NCBI GenBank assembly: GCA_945859605.1
Contig: OX243822.1
Coordinates: 5,266,352-5,330,351 of the forward strand
Length of the DNA stretch: 64,000 nucleotides
Source of the DNA: Lumbricus rubellus
Lineage: Eukaryota; Annelida; Clitellata; Crassiclitellata; Lumbricidae
Direction of reading: 5' to 3'
Both the position numbers and the translations under genes were made by a program. Under the pieces are notes generated by a model, which searched no databases, was not told where the DNA came from, and saw only the letters and a program-made list of their open reading frames with translations. Below, piece by piece: positions 1 through 16,555 of the stretch; positions within the stretch are counted from its first letter, which is position 1; each line of letters begins with the position of its first letter.

Positions 1-78
1 TGACTAATTGGTTGATTGATCGATTGATTGATCGATTGATTGATTGACTTATATATTGATTGATTTTTTGATTGATTC
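1..78. repeat. (TTGA)n degenerate microsatellite
   Basis: Imperfect TTGA/TCGA tetranucleotide run at the window edge. The same motif tails several LINE 3' ends elsewhere in the window, so this may be the tail of an element lying outside it. Confidence 0.8.
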
Positions 79-324
79 ATTTTAGAACGTACCAATCAGC
101 TGGAACTTATAAGGAAGTTCCTATCCGGCGAGTAAGAACTTCAACCGACCAAAACTCAATCAAGATCCGCAATTATTATAATCGTCTTATAACTTCAGCT
201 TCGACCGTCAACAATGATAATTATTATTTTAGCGATTTGATACGACAGCCCCTAGCAACAACCGCTGATAAAATCAATGCAGTTAACTAATAATTATACG
301 CAAAAATCTGCTTATAAAGTGCTA

Positions 325-400
325 TAATATGCCAAGCAAATTTCTGTCCAGGGTAACGACCTCTGTTGTCATAGACCATGGTCAAACCGGACCCATCCAA
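325..400 (+). repeat. Dispersed repeat, copy 1
   Basis: This stretch contains GCCAAGCAAATTTCTGTCC and recurs in inverted orientation at about 48931-49012, with only scattered mismatches and small indels. No coding potential is seen. No family is recognised. The rest of 80-840 holds nothing I can name. Confidence 0.7.
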
Positions 401-859
401 TCTATACGCAAAGCAGCTTCAAGCATTACTCGATTACTTGTTAGAAACGAATGATTTCATTAGCCTACAAGAGCAGATGAAAAAACTGTGTTGTGGTGTT
501 CGTCTTTATCTGTTATTGGAGTCATTCTGGTCACAGTAAAGTTTGATTATTAAAACAACGATCTAGAAATAGAATTTCATTGATAACAGTCTTCGGTAAA
601 CCTTGGATGTGAGTGGGTATACTGTCAGAGTGTGTAATGTGCTACAGTAGGCCTAATACGCTCTACTCTTGCACCAATCGGCTGCATTAAAGTTACCCCA
701 TGCACGCGTAGTAGAGCAAGTCCTAAAGTGGGGATTTCCAATGAGTCAGATGAAGGAATTGAAAGGTGGGGAGTGGGAATGGGAGTGGAAGAGTCCTAGT
801 TTGTCAATTTTTCAACGCTCAATGTAGGCTAAAATGTAGATGATCCCCAGCTTCGTCGT

Positions 860-960
860 ACCCTACTCTTAGTCTACTATTACCCTACTCTTACCCTACT
901 CACCCTGCTGTCACCCTACTCTTACCCTACTCGTACCCTACCCATCGCCTTACCCGACTC
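860..960 (+). repeat. Degenerate tandem repeat around TACCCTACTCTT
   Basis: About eight imperfect copies of a roughly 12-base unit (TACCCTACTC with variable ends). The flanks 960-1290 show no gene. Confidence 0.7.
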
Positions 961-1302
961 TAACCTTACATAAGCTTCCTGCCATGGACGTGCATCCCAT
1001 TGCCACAGAGATCATTAAGTTAGCCTACTTACACGTAGCTTAATTACATTGTATCTCTCATACCTTAGATTAGAAGAACTTATCCTTCTACACATTACTT
1101 TGCTCATATACATGTAGATTTTCTTTAATGGTTAAAGCCCTACGGTCAGCCATGCTTTTAAGAAATATACGGTACCGGTACGCAATATTCAACCGATAAC
1201 ATTTTAGCCTACCCAAGGAGAGATTTAGGCTAATAGCCTGCAAGTTTGAGTTGAAATGTTTCAACACATTATTCGTGCTTTACTGACTGTTACAATAGGC
1301 TG

Positions 1303-1958
1303 ACAACAGAGAAATGGACAAGCTTTGAAGTGGACGGGGAGGAGTTGGAGGTGGTGACAAGTTTCTGCTTCTTGGGAGCCATGATAGAAAGCGATGGTGG
1401 ATGTGACAGAGAGATACGACGAAGGATAGCTTTGGGAAAGACGGCAGCGAAGGGGCTGGAGAAAATATGGAAGGATAAACACGTGAGCCTAATGACGAAG
1501 ACAAGAATTGTAAAGGCAATGATATTCCCAGTGGTGCTGTATGGATGTGAAACGTGGACAAAAACAAAGGCCTTAGAAAGGAAAATCGATGCTTGCGAAA
1601 TGTGGATATGGAGGAAGGTATTAAGAACTTCGTGGATTGAAAAAAGAACAAATGAATCCGTATTACAAGAGATCGGACAATCAAGAGGGAATATGTCATT
1701 GGAACAGAGAGCGGCAAGGCAGAAAATGGCGTTCTTTGGACATGTGATGCGAGCAAACGGCTTGGAAAAGGAGATGATGTTGGCCTGCGGAGAGGGAAAA
1801 AGGAAGAGAGGACGCCCAAGAAGAAGGTGGATGGAAGAAATACACGAGAGAACAAAGATGAAACTGGAGGAATTGAGAGACGCGACGGAAGATCGTAACA
1901 CATGGAGAAGGTTTATCACAGCGGTCGCTAAGGTTCCAAGAATCGATGGCACAAGGTG
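1303..1958 (+). mobile_element. 5'-truncated non-LTR retrotransposon (C-terminal RT tail)
   Basis: One open frame encodes the C-terminal part of an RTE-like endonuclease-reverse transcriptase ORF. After FCFLGAMIESDGG and IRRRIALGKTA come VVLYGCETWT, CEMWIWRKVLR, the FFGHVMR box, and the basic GKRKRGRPRRRW tail ending at 1957-1959. The RT catalytic region is absent, so this is a dead 5' truncation. The 11-base direct repeat ACAATAGGCTG lies at 1292-1302 and 1959-1969, which looks like a target-site duplication and fixes both ends. The stop codon nearly coincides with the 3' end, as expected for RTE-type elements with very short 3' UTRs. The long antisense ORFs over this region are shadows. Clade assignment is from memory. 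Confidence 0.85.
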
Positions 1959-1979
1959 ACAATAGGCTGCAATAAAAAC

Positions 1980-2025
1980 GTGATTGATTGGTTGATTGCT
2001 ATTTCTTGCTTGCTTGCTTGCCTGC

Positions 2026-2092
<67 letters not shown>

Positions 2093-2146
2093 GTTGGTTG
2101 GTTGGTTCGTTCGTTCGTTCATTCATTCATTCATTCATTCATTCAT
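1980..2146 (+). repeat. (TTGA)n / (TTGG)n / (ATTC)n compound microsatellite
   Basis: Tetranucleotide run that changes unit from GATT through GGTT and GTTC to ATTC. It begins just past the 3' target duplication of the preceding LINE copy. Confidence 0.9.
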
Positions 2147-2389
2147 AGTCTTTCTTAGAATCTTTTAGTCAATTTAGGCTAATTGAACACCAAAACTCCA
2201 CGTACATGTAGATCCGGGTCTGACCACTGACACAGTTATTTTCCTACAATTCTCGCGCTGTATACATGTACATCTGCGCAGTTATACTATATACGGATAT
2301 TATATAATACATGTATAATATATGCCTTTAAATAAAATTATTATAGGCTACGGCAGGATGGATCGTGACTCGTGGATAATCGTGATGCC

Positions 2390-2559
2390 CGTGGGCGGAG
2401 TTTGGCTTCCGTTCTTGGGGGAGCTAACCCCGAGTCTGGGCCTTATTGGGAGGGCTAACCCCGAAAAAGGATACCATTTTCATGGTACAAAAGGTGAATT
2501 TGGGCCTTCTTGGAGGGGCTTAGCCCCCTCCGCCTAGCCCCTGATAAACTCCGCCCATG
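2390..2559 (+). mobile_element. hAT-type MITE family M1, copy 1 (170 bp)
   Basis: Terminal inverted repeats GGGCGGAGTTTGG ... AAACTCCGCCC bound a 170-bp non-coding element. The 8-base direct repeat GTGATGCC flanks it exactly (2382-2389 and 2560-2567), which is the hAT-superfamily target-duplication length. A second copy of the same length lies inverted at 63453-63622. Confidence 0.9.
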
Positions 2560-2989
2560 GTGATGCCTTAGGTTTTTATCAGTAGAATCCAGCTTGTTAT
2601 TCACGCACTAGATCTGTAGGTCTACATGCACCGTGTAGTGCGAAAAGAAAATTGCCTCCGCTTATTCAATTTCCTAATTAGGCCTATTTATTTTTTGCTA
2701 TCATAACGGTGATCGTGTGCTGCGAGGCGAAAATTGCTCCGATTCGCAGAACGGTTGGTTATAAACTGTCCAGGATTTAGGGTAAGAGTATAGTTGAGTA
2801 GCCTATATAATTGGCGTGGTATACCATTGCGCACTAACCTCAACTGTTTTGGCTTATATAACAGTTGACAACCGAACTCTGTACTCACTACTCAGATAGT
2901 TAATGCGGTGAATAGGAATAGGATAATAATTCTAAGTTACAGAAGTTGCTGAAGTCGTGAGCGAATAATATTATATTTTTCCAACGAGT

Positions 2990-8839
<5,850 letters not shown>

Positions 8840-8972
8840 CATTATAATAGGCCTAATTAAGTCATCATCATTATCGCTGAAGTTTTAGCGATTTGAATTG
8901 GTGACCCTTAGCGACGACTGATAGACACACTACGTAGCATTACAATGCAGAGCAAATACTGATTATTATTAT

Positions 8973-9116
8973 CAGGGTGAGAATTGCCGGGGGGGTTGTG
9001 GGGGTTCAACCCCCCAGTCTTTCTTAGAGCCCCATGTTAAAGTATGTTTTTCATACCCCAATTTCAAGTTTATCATGGGCCAACCCCCCAGTTATTTTTC
9101 CACAATTCTCATACTG
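8973..9116 (+). mobile_element. hAT-type MITE, 144 bp
   Basis: Terminal repeats CAGGGTGAGAATTG ... CAATTCTCATACTG flanked by ATTATTAT on both sides (8965-8972, 9117-9124). The flank is itself AT-rich microsatellite, so the duplication is less decisive than in other copies. A decayed relative lies near 20995-21130. Confidence 0.75.
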
Positions 9117-9361
9117 ATTATTATTATCATCTAATATACATGTACATGTAAATAATATAAAATAATAGTATCCTTCTGCTGGCCGTCTTGATCTATGTGT
9201 ACCTCGGTCCATAGGCGCAACCACCCTATGGGACCCACGGGATGCGTCCCCCCAACTTTTGAGTGGTCCCCTAACTTTATTATTATGGTCCCTTCAACTT
9301 TTAGGACGTGATTCATTATGGTCCCGGTCACGAACCTCGTTAAACTAGCATCGAGCTTTTG

Positions 9362-9530
9362 CTATTGTTGGTCCTGTAGTTTGGAATCACCTTCCTTTTG
9401 GAATTCGTGGCAGCATTCTGGTGTGGAATTCACCTGCAACTTCTTGCTGCTTGAAAACTTTTCTCTTTTCATGGGCCTGTCACGCTGAGAGCGCTTCCGA
9501 ATAGCTCTGCTGTGAGAAACGCTCTACGTA
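9362..9530 (+). mobile_element. CR1/L2-like LINE 3' end, decayed
   Basis: Frame-damaged RT C-terminus (a VWNHLPFGIR-like segment) followed by the GAGAGCGCTTCCGA tail. The following stretch, 9531-10218, shows no gene or recognisable element apart from TAGGCCTA-like motifs. Confidence 0.6.
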
Positions 9531-10218
9531 TGTTATATTACATCAGATTTGATCTGTTTGATATAGGCTACAAAAGGCTACAATGTAGGCTTAGTTTAGG
9601 TCCGCATTAAGGTGGGTGCTACGGGTACTGCAGCACCCGTGCCCGCAGTTTTGAGGGATCCGCACAGGGCCGAATCAAGAAATATTGTTGCCCTGATCCT
9701 CTTTAGAAAGCTGTGGGCCATGCAATCCCACAGAATCATAACAAAAGGACACATCAAACGTATATTAGCCTATTCCATGGCTTTGTGTTATGGACATTTT
9801 ATTGTGACGACATTTCTTTGATCGAAAAACACTATTAGACCTACTGCGTCACTAATTTTATTGGACACGATGATGTAGGCCTACTTTATAAATTTGTTCG
9901 ATGAACTTTATATACATGTAATAGTGTTACGGATTCTCCTTGTTAGTCTATGGGCAAATTTCTGATACAACAATTAATAGCTCTGTACTATTAGTATTAT
10001 GACGACAACTTCTTGGCCTACAACACTTTAATTGTTACGTCATTAGCTATGTAGGCTATGGTGCTACGTTGCTAGGATAATGGCTGATTCCGTATTATGA
10101 CGAACACTGGTTTTTCTACAAACACTATTAACTATTATAGCTATGTAGGCGTACGACGTTGTACGTCATTAGCTTTTCATAAACACGTTGCTGACTTTCT
10201 GTAAGGCCTATAGCTTAA

Positions 10219-10293
10219 CACTTTCCCGCCGGATGGGGTCACCCGTGACCCCATTTACAGGATAGGTATCAAAACAATTCCGGCTGGAAAGGG
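10219..10293. mobile_element. piggyBac-type mini-MITE, 75 bp
   Basis: CACTTTCCCGCCGG at the left and CCGGCTGGAAAGGG at the right are inverted copies. They are flanked by TTAA at 10215-10218 and 10294-10297, the piggyBac target site. An internal palindrome TGGGGTCACCCGTGACCCCA gives a second hairpin. Compare 33223-33285 and 30304-30374. Confidence 0.75.
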
Positions 10294-10842
10294 TTAATTG
10301 ATACTTTTTCTTTATTAATATGGGACACATATTTGCATATTATAAAATATATAAGACGGATAAAGGCTCACGGGTCGCATGTCGAGTTGCCTACCTCTGC
10401 TTTTCAGTGTTCACAATCAGATTGTGTCATTTAATTTATAATGCGTCACGTGGCACTTGAGTTTCGGTCAGGCGAAGTAGGCTTGAAAGTGTTTTAAAAA
10501 CAAGCAAGAGCATAATGATCGAGTCTAACAAGAATTTCTGGCTGATTTAGATAAACTACCATGTATAGCTAATTCCAAACCTTTTTAAAGCGGTTCACTC
10601 GCACTTTATAAGAACAACTTGAAGAACAAATTGGCAATGGCACATATAGAGCAAGCGGGTTACTTGTAAAAGGTGTGTAAGTAGATGCTTTTTTAATTCC
10701 TCAGTTTGGCGTCGTACGTCCTATGACATCTATGGCCGTTGACGACAAGGAGCTGCTATAGGATACGGACTTATTAAGAAAGTAGCAGGCTCTAAACATC
10801 CGCACAGGCTCGCATGTGAACAGTAGACGTATAGGCCTATAT

Positions 10843-11058
10843 CTTGTTAGAGCGCCCCTTAAAGATACTTCTCAGAGTCGCTCCATCCCGACTACAGCGC
10901 AAACACTGAATCGGAGTTTCATGCCAAAGCGCATGAGCAATTGCGAGTGGAGGACTTAATTGCTCAGGTCCCTACGCGGCGGTTTGAGGTGGATTCGGTA
11001 CCGCAACCTTTTGACTCCAAGGCACGAACCCACCACTGCACCACCGGTCGCACAACTT
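10843..11058 (-). mobile_element. tRNA-derived SINE family A, copy 1
   Basis: Read on the minus strand, a tRNA-like head with a decayed B box precedes a unique body (CAATTGCTCA...) and the LINE-type tail GAGCGACTCTGAGAAGTATC ... AGGGGCGCT. Other copies lie at 40391-40597 and 55486-55697. The stretch 11066-11970 before CUTC has no recognisable gene. Confidence 0.8.
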
Positions 11059-11972
11059 GTGCTCTTGCAGCGCAAATTACAATTATGCCTAAACCACGAG
11101 AAAAGATGAGTGGCAGATTAATTTTGACGCTTTTACGATCTTCTTTTATTACACTGAAACTGAGTAGGCCTAGGCCTACCATGCTAGTATAATATCCAAC
11201 TAGCCTACAATTTACCTGATGTGGGTTAATTGATTTTTGCAAATGAAATGTGCAAGTCGACTAGTTCTGACTAAGAAATTAAGAGAGAAACATCAAAAGG
11301 CAATAAACTCTAAAGCACTCGTTTCATTGATTAGCCTACATAGCCAACAGGGGCGGGCGGCGCTATCATAATTAAGGGCCGATGCAGATCATTTGACTTG
11401 CCTATTTTACTCTCGACCTGCCTTCCTATATAAAAAAAGTACTTGGGATGTCATAGGGTGATACAATAATGGTGGCTCATTGGAAAAAAGATTATTTGCC
11501 TAGGCATCAGAAGAGTAGCCTATAGTAATAGTTGATTCAAATAAACGCTCTCGCCCAAAACCGACTGCATAGGCCTAGGCTACTGCATTACGCGGACGGT
11601 CAACGGTTTTTTAAACCACGAAAAGATGAAGCACATTTATTTTGAATCAGTTCTACATAAAGCGTAGCCTGCAAAAGTCTAACTGGGCCATATTTCAATG
11701 CTAAGCGCTGTAATGTCACTTTAGTCTACGACTCTACGCTTTATTATTTTCTGTGGTACTGGTCTGCTTTTGTGATTTTTCTAGCCATTAACAGACGGTG
11801 ACACGTGTAATAATGGTCAATCTCTCGCAATCCGTACTCCTTTTCAAGCGTTGTTTACTCCAACTGGGCCTTGTATGGGTTGATTTCAAAATCGCAGAAC
11901 TAATAAATGTTGTGATTTTACGATTGCGTGTCACTTTTATTTTACATCGGCTGTGCAATCATCGCGGTTCAA

Positions 11973-12713
11973 ATGGAAGTTTGTGTGGACAGTGTGGAAT
12001 CTGCAGTCAACGCTTGTAGAGGTGGAGCTAAGCGAATCGAGCTGTGCGCCAGTCTATCTGAAGGAGGAACTACGCCTTCCGTCGGCATGCTTCGGGTCGT
12101 CAAGTCCTTGGCCAAGAAAGTCCCCGTTTTCGTCATGATTCGCCCCCGCCCTGGCGACTTTCTCTACAGCGACTACGAAATGGACGTGATGAAGACCGAT
12201 CTGAAGGTCCTGAAGGAGAACGGGGCGGACGGATTCGTTATCGGAATTCTTCAGAAGGACGGTTCGGTCGACAAGGAGAGATGCCAGGAGCTAGTCGACC
12301 AGAGTCGCCCTCTACCCGTAACGTTTCACCGAGCAATAGACGTCACGCAGAACATCCTCCAATCGCTGGAAGATGTAATATCGCTCGGCTGCGAGCGTGT
12401 TCTCACTTCAGGCGGAGAGGGAACTGCCCTCGAAGGGTCGCCGATGATTCGTAAGATGGTGGAGCAAAGCACCGGGCGCATAATCATCATGCCCGGGGGT
12501 GGAATAACCGAGCGCAACCTCAGGCGTATCCTCGACGAGACTGGTGCCATCGAGTTTCACGCGTCCGCAAGATCGTCGCTTCAGTCTCCGATGCAGTTCA
12601 CGAACTCTGCCGTGTCGATGTCGGCGTCCTTCACAGTCAGCGACTACAGCGTCAAGGTCACGGACCGGGATCGAGTCAAGACCATGATCACGATCGCTCG
12701 AGAGGGATGCTGA
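11973..12713 (+). CDS. cutc: Copper homeostasis protein CutC homolog
   Basis: The 246-residue product is a full-length CutC TIM-barrel protein, implicated in cytosolic and nuclear copper handling. It opens with MEVCVDSVESAVNACRGGA and continues with IELCASLSEGGTTPS, VFVMIRPRPGDFLYSD, LPVTFHRAID, GCERVLTSGGEGTALEG, RIIIMPGGGITERNL and EFHASARS, all hallmark CutC segments in order. It ends near the family C-terminus. The ATG at 11973 is chosen because homologs have MEVCVDSVESA at the domain start and the context TCAAATGG is good. An upstream in-frame ATG at 11928 would add a hydrophobic 15-residue extension not expected. The coding region has no introns, whereas vertebrate CUTC is interrupted by many, and it is more GC-rich than its surroundings. 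This could be intron loss or a retrocopy; no poly-A tract or flanking duplication is visible. Confidence 0.96.
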   Translation: MEVCVDSVESAVNACRGGAKRIELCASLSEGGTTPSVGMLRVVKSLAKKVPVFVMIRPRPGDFLYSDYEMDVMKTDLKVLKENGADGFVIGILQKDGSVDKERCQELVDQSRPLPVTFHRAIDVTQNILQSLEDVISLGCERVLTSGGEGTALEGSPMIRKMVEQSTGRIIIMPGGGITERNLRRILDETGAIEFHASARSSLQSPMQFTNSAVSMSASFTVSDYSVKVTDRDRVKTMITIAREGC

Positions 12714-12764
12714 GCGGGGCGTCAGATCTCAGGTTCCTGTGATCCGGAGTGCTGCCCGTGTGAA

Positions 12765-13030
12765 AAAACCCATCCAAGTACTTTCAACCCATCCCAGTAC
12801 TTCGAACCCATCGGAGTACTTTGAACCCATTTGAGTATGCAAAGCATCCAATATCTTTAACCCATAACAGTGCTTTCAACGAATCCAAGTACTTGAACCC
12901 ATTCAGGTACTTAACCCCCATTCAGGTACTTGATCTCATCGAAGTATTTGACCCTGTTCACGTACTTTGAACCAATCAAGATACTTACCCCTTACTCCAT
13001 CTATGTACTTTGACGCATTCAAGTACTTAA
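12765..13030 (+). repeat. Degenerate ~22-bp tandem repeat downstream of CUTC
   Basis: About a dozen diverged copies of an AACCCATCCAAGTACTTTG-like unit begin some 50 bases after the CUTC stop and probably overlap its 3' UTR. Confidence 0.8.
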
Positions 13031-13369
13031 ACCATCGCAGCATTTGCCAACGAAGAACAGTACACTAGCTGGATACGGTAGAATTCCTGTCAAATCACAT
13101 TTAATAAGTAAATTGTTGCATTGGAAAGTTGAACAATATTTCTTCAACTGTTTTTATGGTCGGTGTTACGGGTGTGTGCGTTGGCAGCGGCCTTTCTTAA
13201 ACTCAACCCGTTGTTAGTTGCAACGCTGCCAGATTTCTCATTTGACAGATTGAGAGTGTCCAGCTTGTTTTCGTGAACAGTTTCTCGTATTATGTTCTGT
13301 AAAATCTTGCATGTTGCATTTTTATAGTAGCTTGACATTTTAGAAATAGGGTAAAGGTTGGTCTTAGGC

Positions 13370-13502
13370 CAGTGGTGGCCAACCTTTTGTACTCAGTGTG
13401 CCACAAACTATCGCCCGTACCGTCCGCGTGCCACTATACATATACCTGACGAGAGGAATTGTAACCTGTTACAATTTAAAACTTGCACTTGCATAAAGTA
13501 AC

Positions 13503-13533
<31 letters not shown>

Positions 13534-14336
13534 ATATGTGACATTTATATATATATATATTCCATGGTCCTCTGTGCCTATATATATATATATGAAATTG
13601 TTTTCCCGGTCTCATCAAAGCATGTGTTCATAGCGGCAATGTTAGACATTATTATTGCTTAGATTTTGAACCTTTACAAAACTTGAGAAAGACTTTACTC
13701 GCCATCAGAATGAGTTTTCTTTCATGCTGTTGTCAGACTTAACTCGTATAAGTTTGACCATCATTATCAATTCATCACTTGCTATGGCAAAAATGACTGT
13801 TCTGCCTAAAAGGTTCTTTCTCTAAAATTAGTCTTGATAGCTTACCTAGGCCGGTAGTTTTCATTAGAGTTCCGCTGTAACTCACTGAAGTGAAGTTGAA
13901 TGTTGATTATTTACATGCGTGCACCACAACTGTTGCAGTACACAGCAAATAGCAATTGATGCTAAAGACATAACCAACAGAAGTCTCTTCCTTTGTTTTA
14001 TCCTGCACCCCTTCAGTGGGGTGAAGCTCAATTTCTTATCTCTGAATGGATGCTGTGGAGAGTGCATGTGGACTTTGACCATCAGCCGACTGATGAGCCA
14101 GCCTCATCCCACTTCGAGCGCCTGTGCTGTGTCTCCGTCAGCAGTTAATTAACCTTTCCCTGGTCACTGCATGCAGCTATGGAGTCACAGAGGCACCTGT
14201 GATTCGCCTAAGAGATAACATTCCAAACTAGGAGCCATACCATAAATATTTTTCAAAACTTCCATGGTCCTCCGTGCCACTCATCATAGGCCGGCGTGCC
14301 ACAAGTGGCACGCGTGCCGCAGGTTGGCCACCACTG
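13370..14336. mobile_element. hAT-type non-autonomous element, 967 bp
   Basis: Inverted termini CAGTGGTGGCCAACC ... GGTTGGCCACCACTG, each followed by GTGCCAC-type subterminal repeats. The 8-base duplication TCTTAGGC lies at 13362-13369 and 14337-14344. The interior has an AT microsatellite and no transposase frame. The TIR resembles vertebrate hAT-Charlie-like ends (memory). Confidence 0.9.
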
Positions 14337-14458
14337 TCTTAGGCCAACCCAATTGGCACTCACTGCTCTGCTGGCATTTCGAACATGTACTTTAATCGCA
14401 GTGTGTTATATGACTTCAAACATTACGTTAAATACATAATATGTACATAGATTAACAT

Positions 14459-16547
14459 TAGGGTGTCCCACCAAAACATTTTTCTTGAAATTCTTAGGTC
14501 TCACCAGTCACAAAGTTTCCTATGGAGATGATAATATTTGTGGAATTTTTTGGAATTTTTAAAATAAATTTTAGGGGTCCCCCTAGGAGCCCCAAATTTT
14601 TAAGTATAGGGTACAATGATATTCGTGTGCAAATATTTCAATATATGAGGTAACGTCATTCAAACCACATATATTTTAGTGGTTTTGCACAAAATATGAT
14701 TTGCCCTACAATGTAATTGCTCAAAAATTGTATGCTGTATTGTTCTCAGACAGGTTTTTGCAGTTACTTTACTGAAATTTGACAAAATTGATATATGCAC
14801 TGACTTTCATATGCATGTATTATTAGAGTTTGGAATATTATCTAACCATTATTGACTACCATGATAACCCAACCAGTTATTAAGAAGATAGTTTACTTTG
14901 AGATGGCACATTGGTACACAGTACCACAGTACCAAATGTGAAATAGTCACACGTTTGGTCCAATCAGTAGTTCACTACATGTGAAGAAGTGACTCAAGTG
15001 AGTCATGGTTGGAATTTGGGAAGTCCTTTCGGTGTTTTTCAACAGCTTGCAATAAGAACTGTTTTTCATTTGTTGCAGCATTAAATGTCTGTATAATTAT
15101 GCGATTTTCCAGATGGTCAAGTAGCAGCAGGACTCTCTAGAAGCTGTCGTCAATGCCGGTAGTCTGGAACTAGCTTTAAGAGCTCTGGTAAAGTTTGGAA
15201 GAAATTTGACCAAGCGAGATCCAAGTTCGGGGTCATGTGGAGTATGAGATTTGCTTTCTTGAGAGGTGTTAAGAGATCGGAAAACAATACAAGAGTTTCA
15301 TGGTCTGAACTGAAGTACCAAGAATGGCATTGCATTGCTTTAAGTACAGCAATACTGAGACCAGGATAATCGTATATTTATCGATAATCTGACTAACATG
15401 ATGCAATTAAATGAAGCATCAGCTGCAGATCGGACAGTACGCCAGGATTGGATGCAGGCTTACACTGATACCACAAAAATGGTTAAAACCTTTAATACAT
15501 GCGAATCATTATCTGTTAAACAGATGACAGTCTCGTTTCCATATAACAGTAGGCTAACTACTTTTTATTGAGTATTAATATAACGGCCCGAAGCTGATGC
15601 TTCATTTAACATCCTGTTAGTCATCGATAAATATACGATTATCCTGGTCTCAGTATTGCTGTACTTAAAGCAATGCAATGCCATTCTTGGTACTTCAGTT
15701 CAGACCATGAAACTCTTGTATTGTTTTCCGATCTCTTAACACCTCTCAAGAAAGCAAATCTCATACTCCACATGACCCCGAACTCGGATCTCGCTTGGTC
15801 AAATTTCTTCCAAACTTTACCAGAGCTCTTAAAGCTATTTCCAGACTACAGGCATTGACGACAGCTTCTAGAGAGTTCTGCTGCTACTTGACCATCTGGA
15901 AAATCGCATAATTATATAGACATTTAATGCTGCAACAAATGAAAAACAGTTCTTATTGCAAGCTGTTGAAAAACACCGAAAGGACTTCCCAAATTCCAAC
16001 CATGACTCACTTGAGTCACTTCTTCACATGTAGTGAACTACTGAATGGACCAAACGTGTGACTATTTCACATTTGGTACTGTGGTACTGTGTACCAATGT
16101 GCCATCTCAAAGTAAACTATCTTCTTAATAACTGGTTGGGTTATCATGGTAGTCAATAATGGTTAGAAAATATTCCAAACTCTAACAATACATGTATATG
16201 AAAGTCAGTGCATATATCAATTTTGTCAAATTTCAGTAAAGTAACTGCAAAAACCTGTCTGAGAACAATACAGCATACAATTTTTGAGCAATTACATTGT
16301 AGGGCATATCATATTTTGTGCAAAACCACAAAAATATATGTGGTTTGAATGACGTTACCTCATATATTGAAATATTTGCACACGAATATCATTGTACCAT
16401 ATACTTAAAATTTGGGGCTCCTAGGGGGACCCCTAAAATTTATTTTAAAAATTCCAAAAAATTCCACAAATATTATCATCTCCATAGGAAACTTTGTGAC
16501 TGGTGAGACCTAAGAATTTCAAGAAAAAGTTTTGGTGGGACACCCTA
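14459..16547. mobile_element. Palindromic (foldback) hAT-type element, 2.1 kb
   Basis: Left arm 14459 to about 15425 and right arm about 15590 to 16547 are near-identical inverted copies around a loop of about 165 bp. The termini are TAGGGTGTCCCACCAAAAC and its complement. The 8-base direct repeat ATTAACAT flanks it at 14451-14458 and 16548-16555, fitting hAT insertion. Because of the palindrome, the same 61-codon ORF appears on both strands (15150-15335 minus, 15673-15858 plus); it shows no known domain. Arm divergence is only a few percent by eye. Confidence 0.9.
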
Positions 16548-16555
16548 ATTAACAT

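Noticed and set aside
1280..2126. 207- and 278-codon minus-strand ORFs
   Set aside because: Antisense shadows of the LINE ORF continuing into the TTGA microsatellite (repeating NQSI).
15150..15858. Identical 61-codon ORFs on opposite strands as a conserved gene
   Set aside because: They are the two arms of one palindromic element; identity follows from the inverted repeat and no domain is recognisable.
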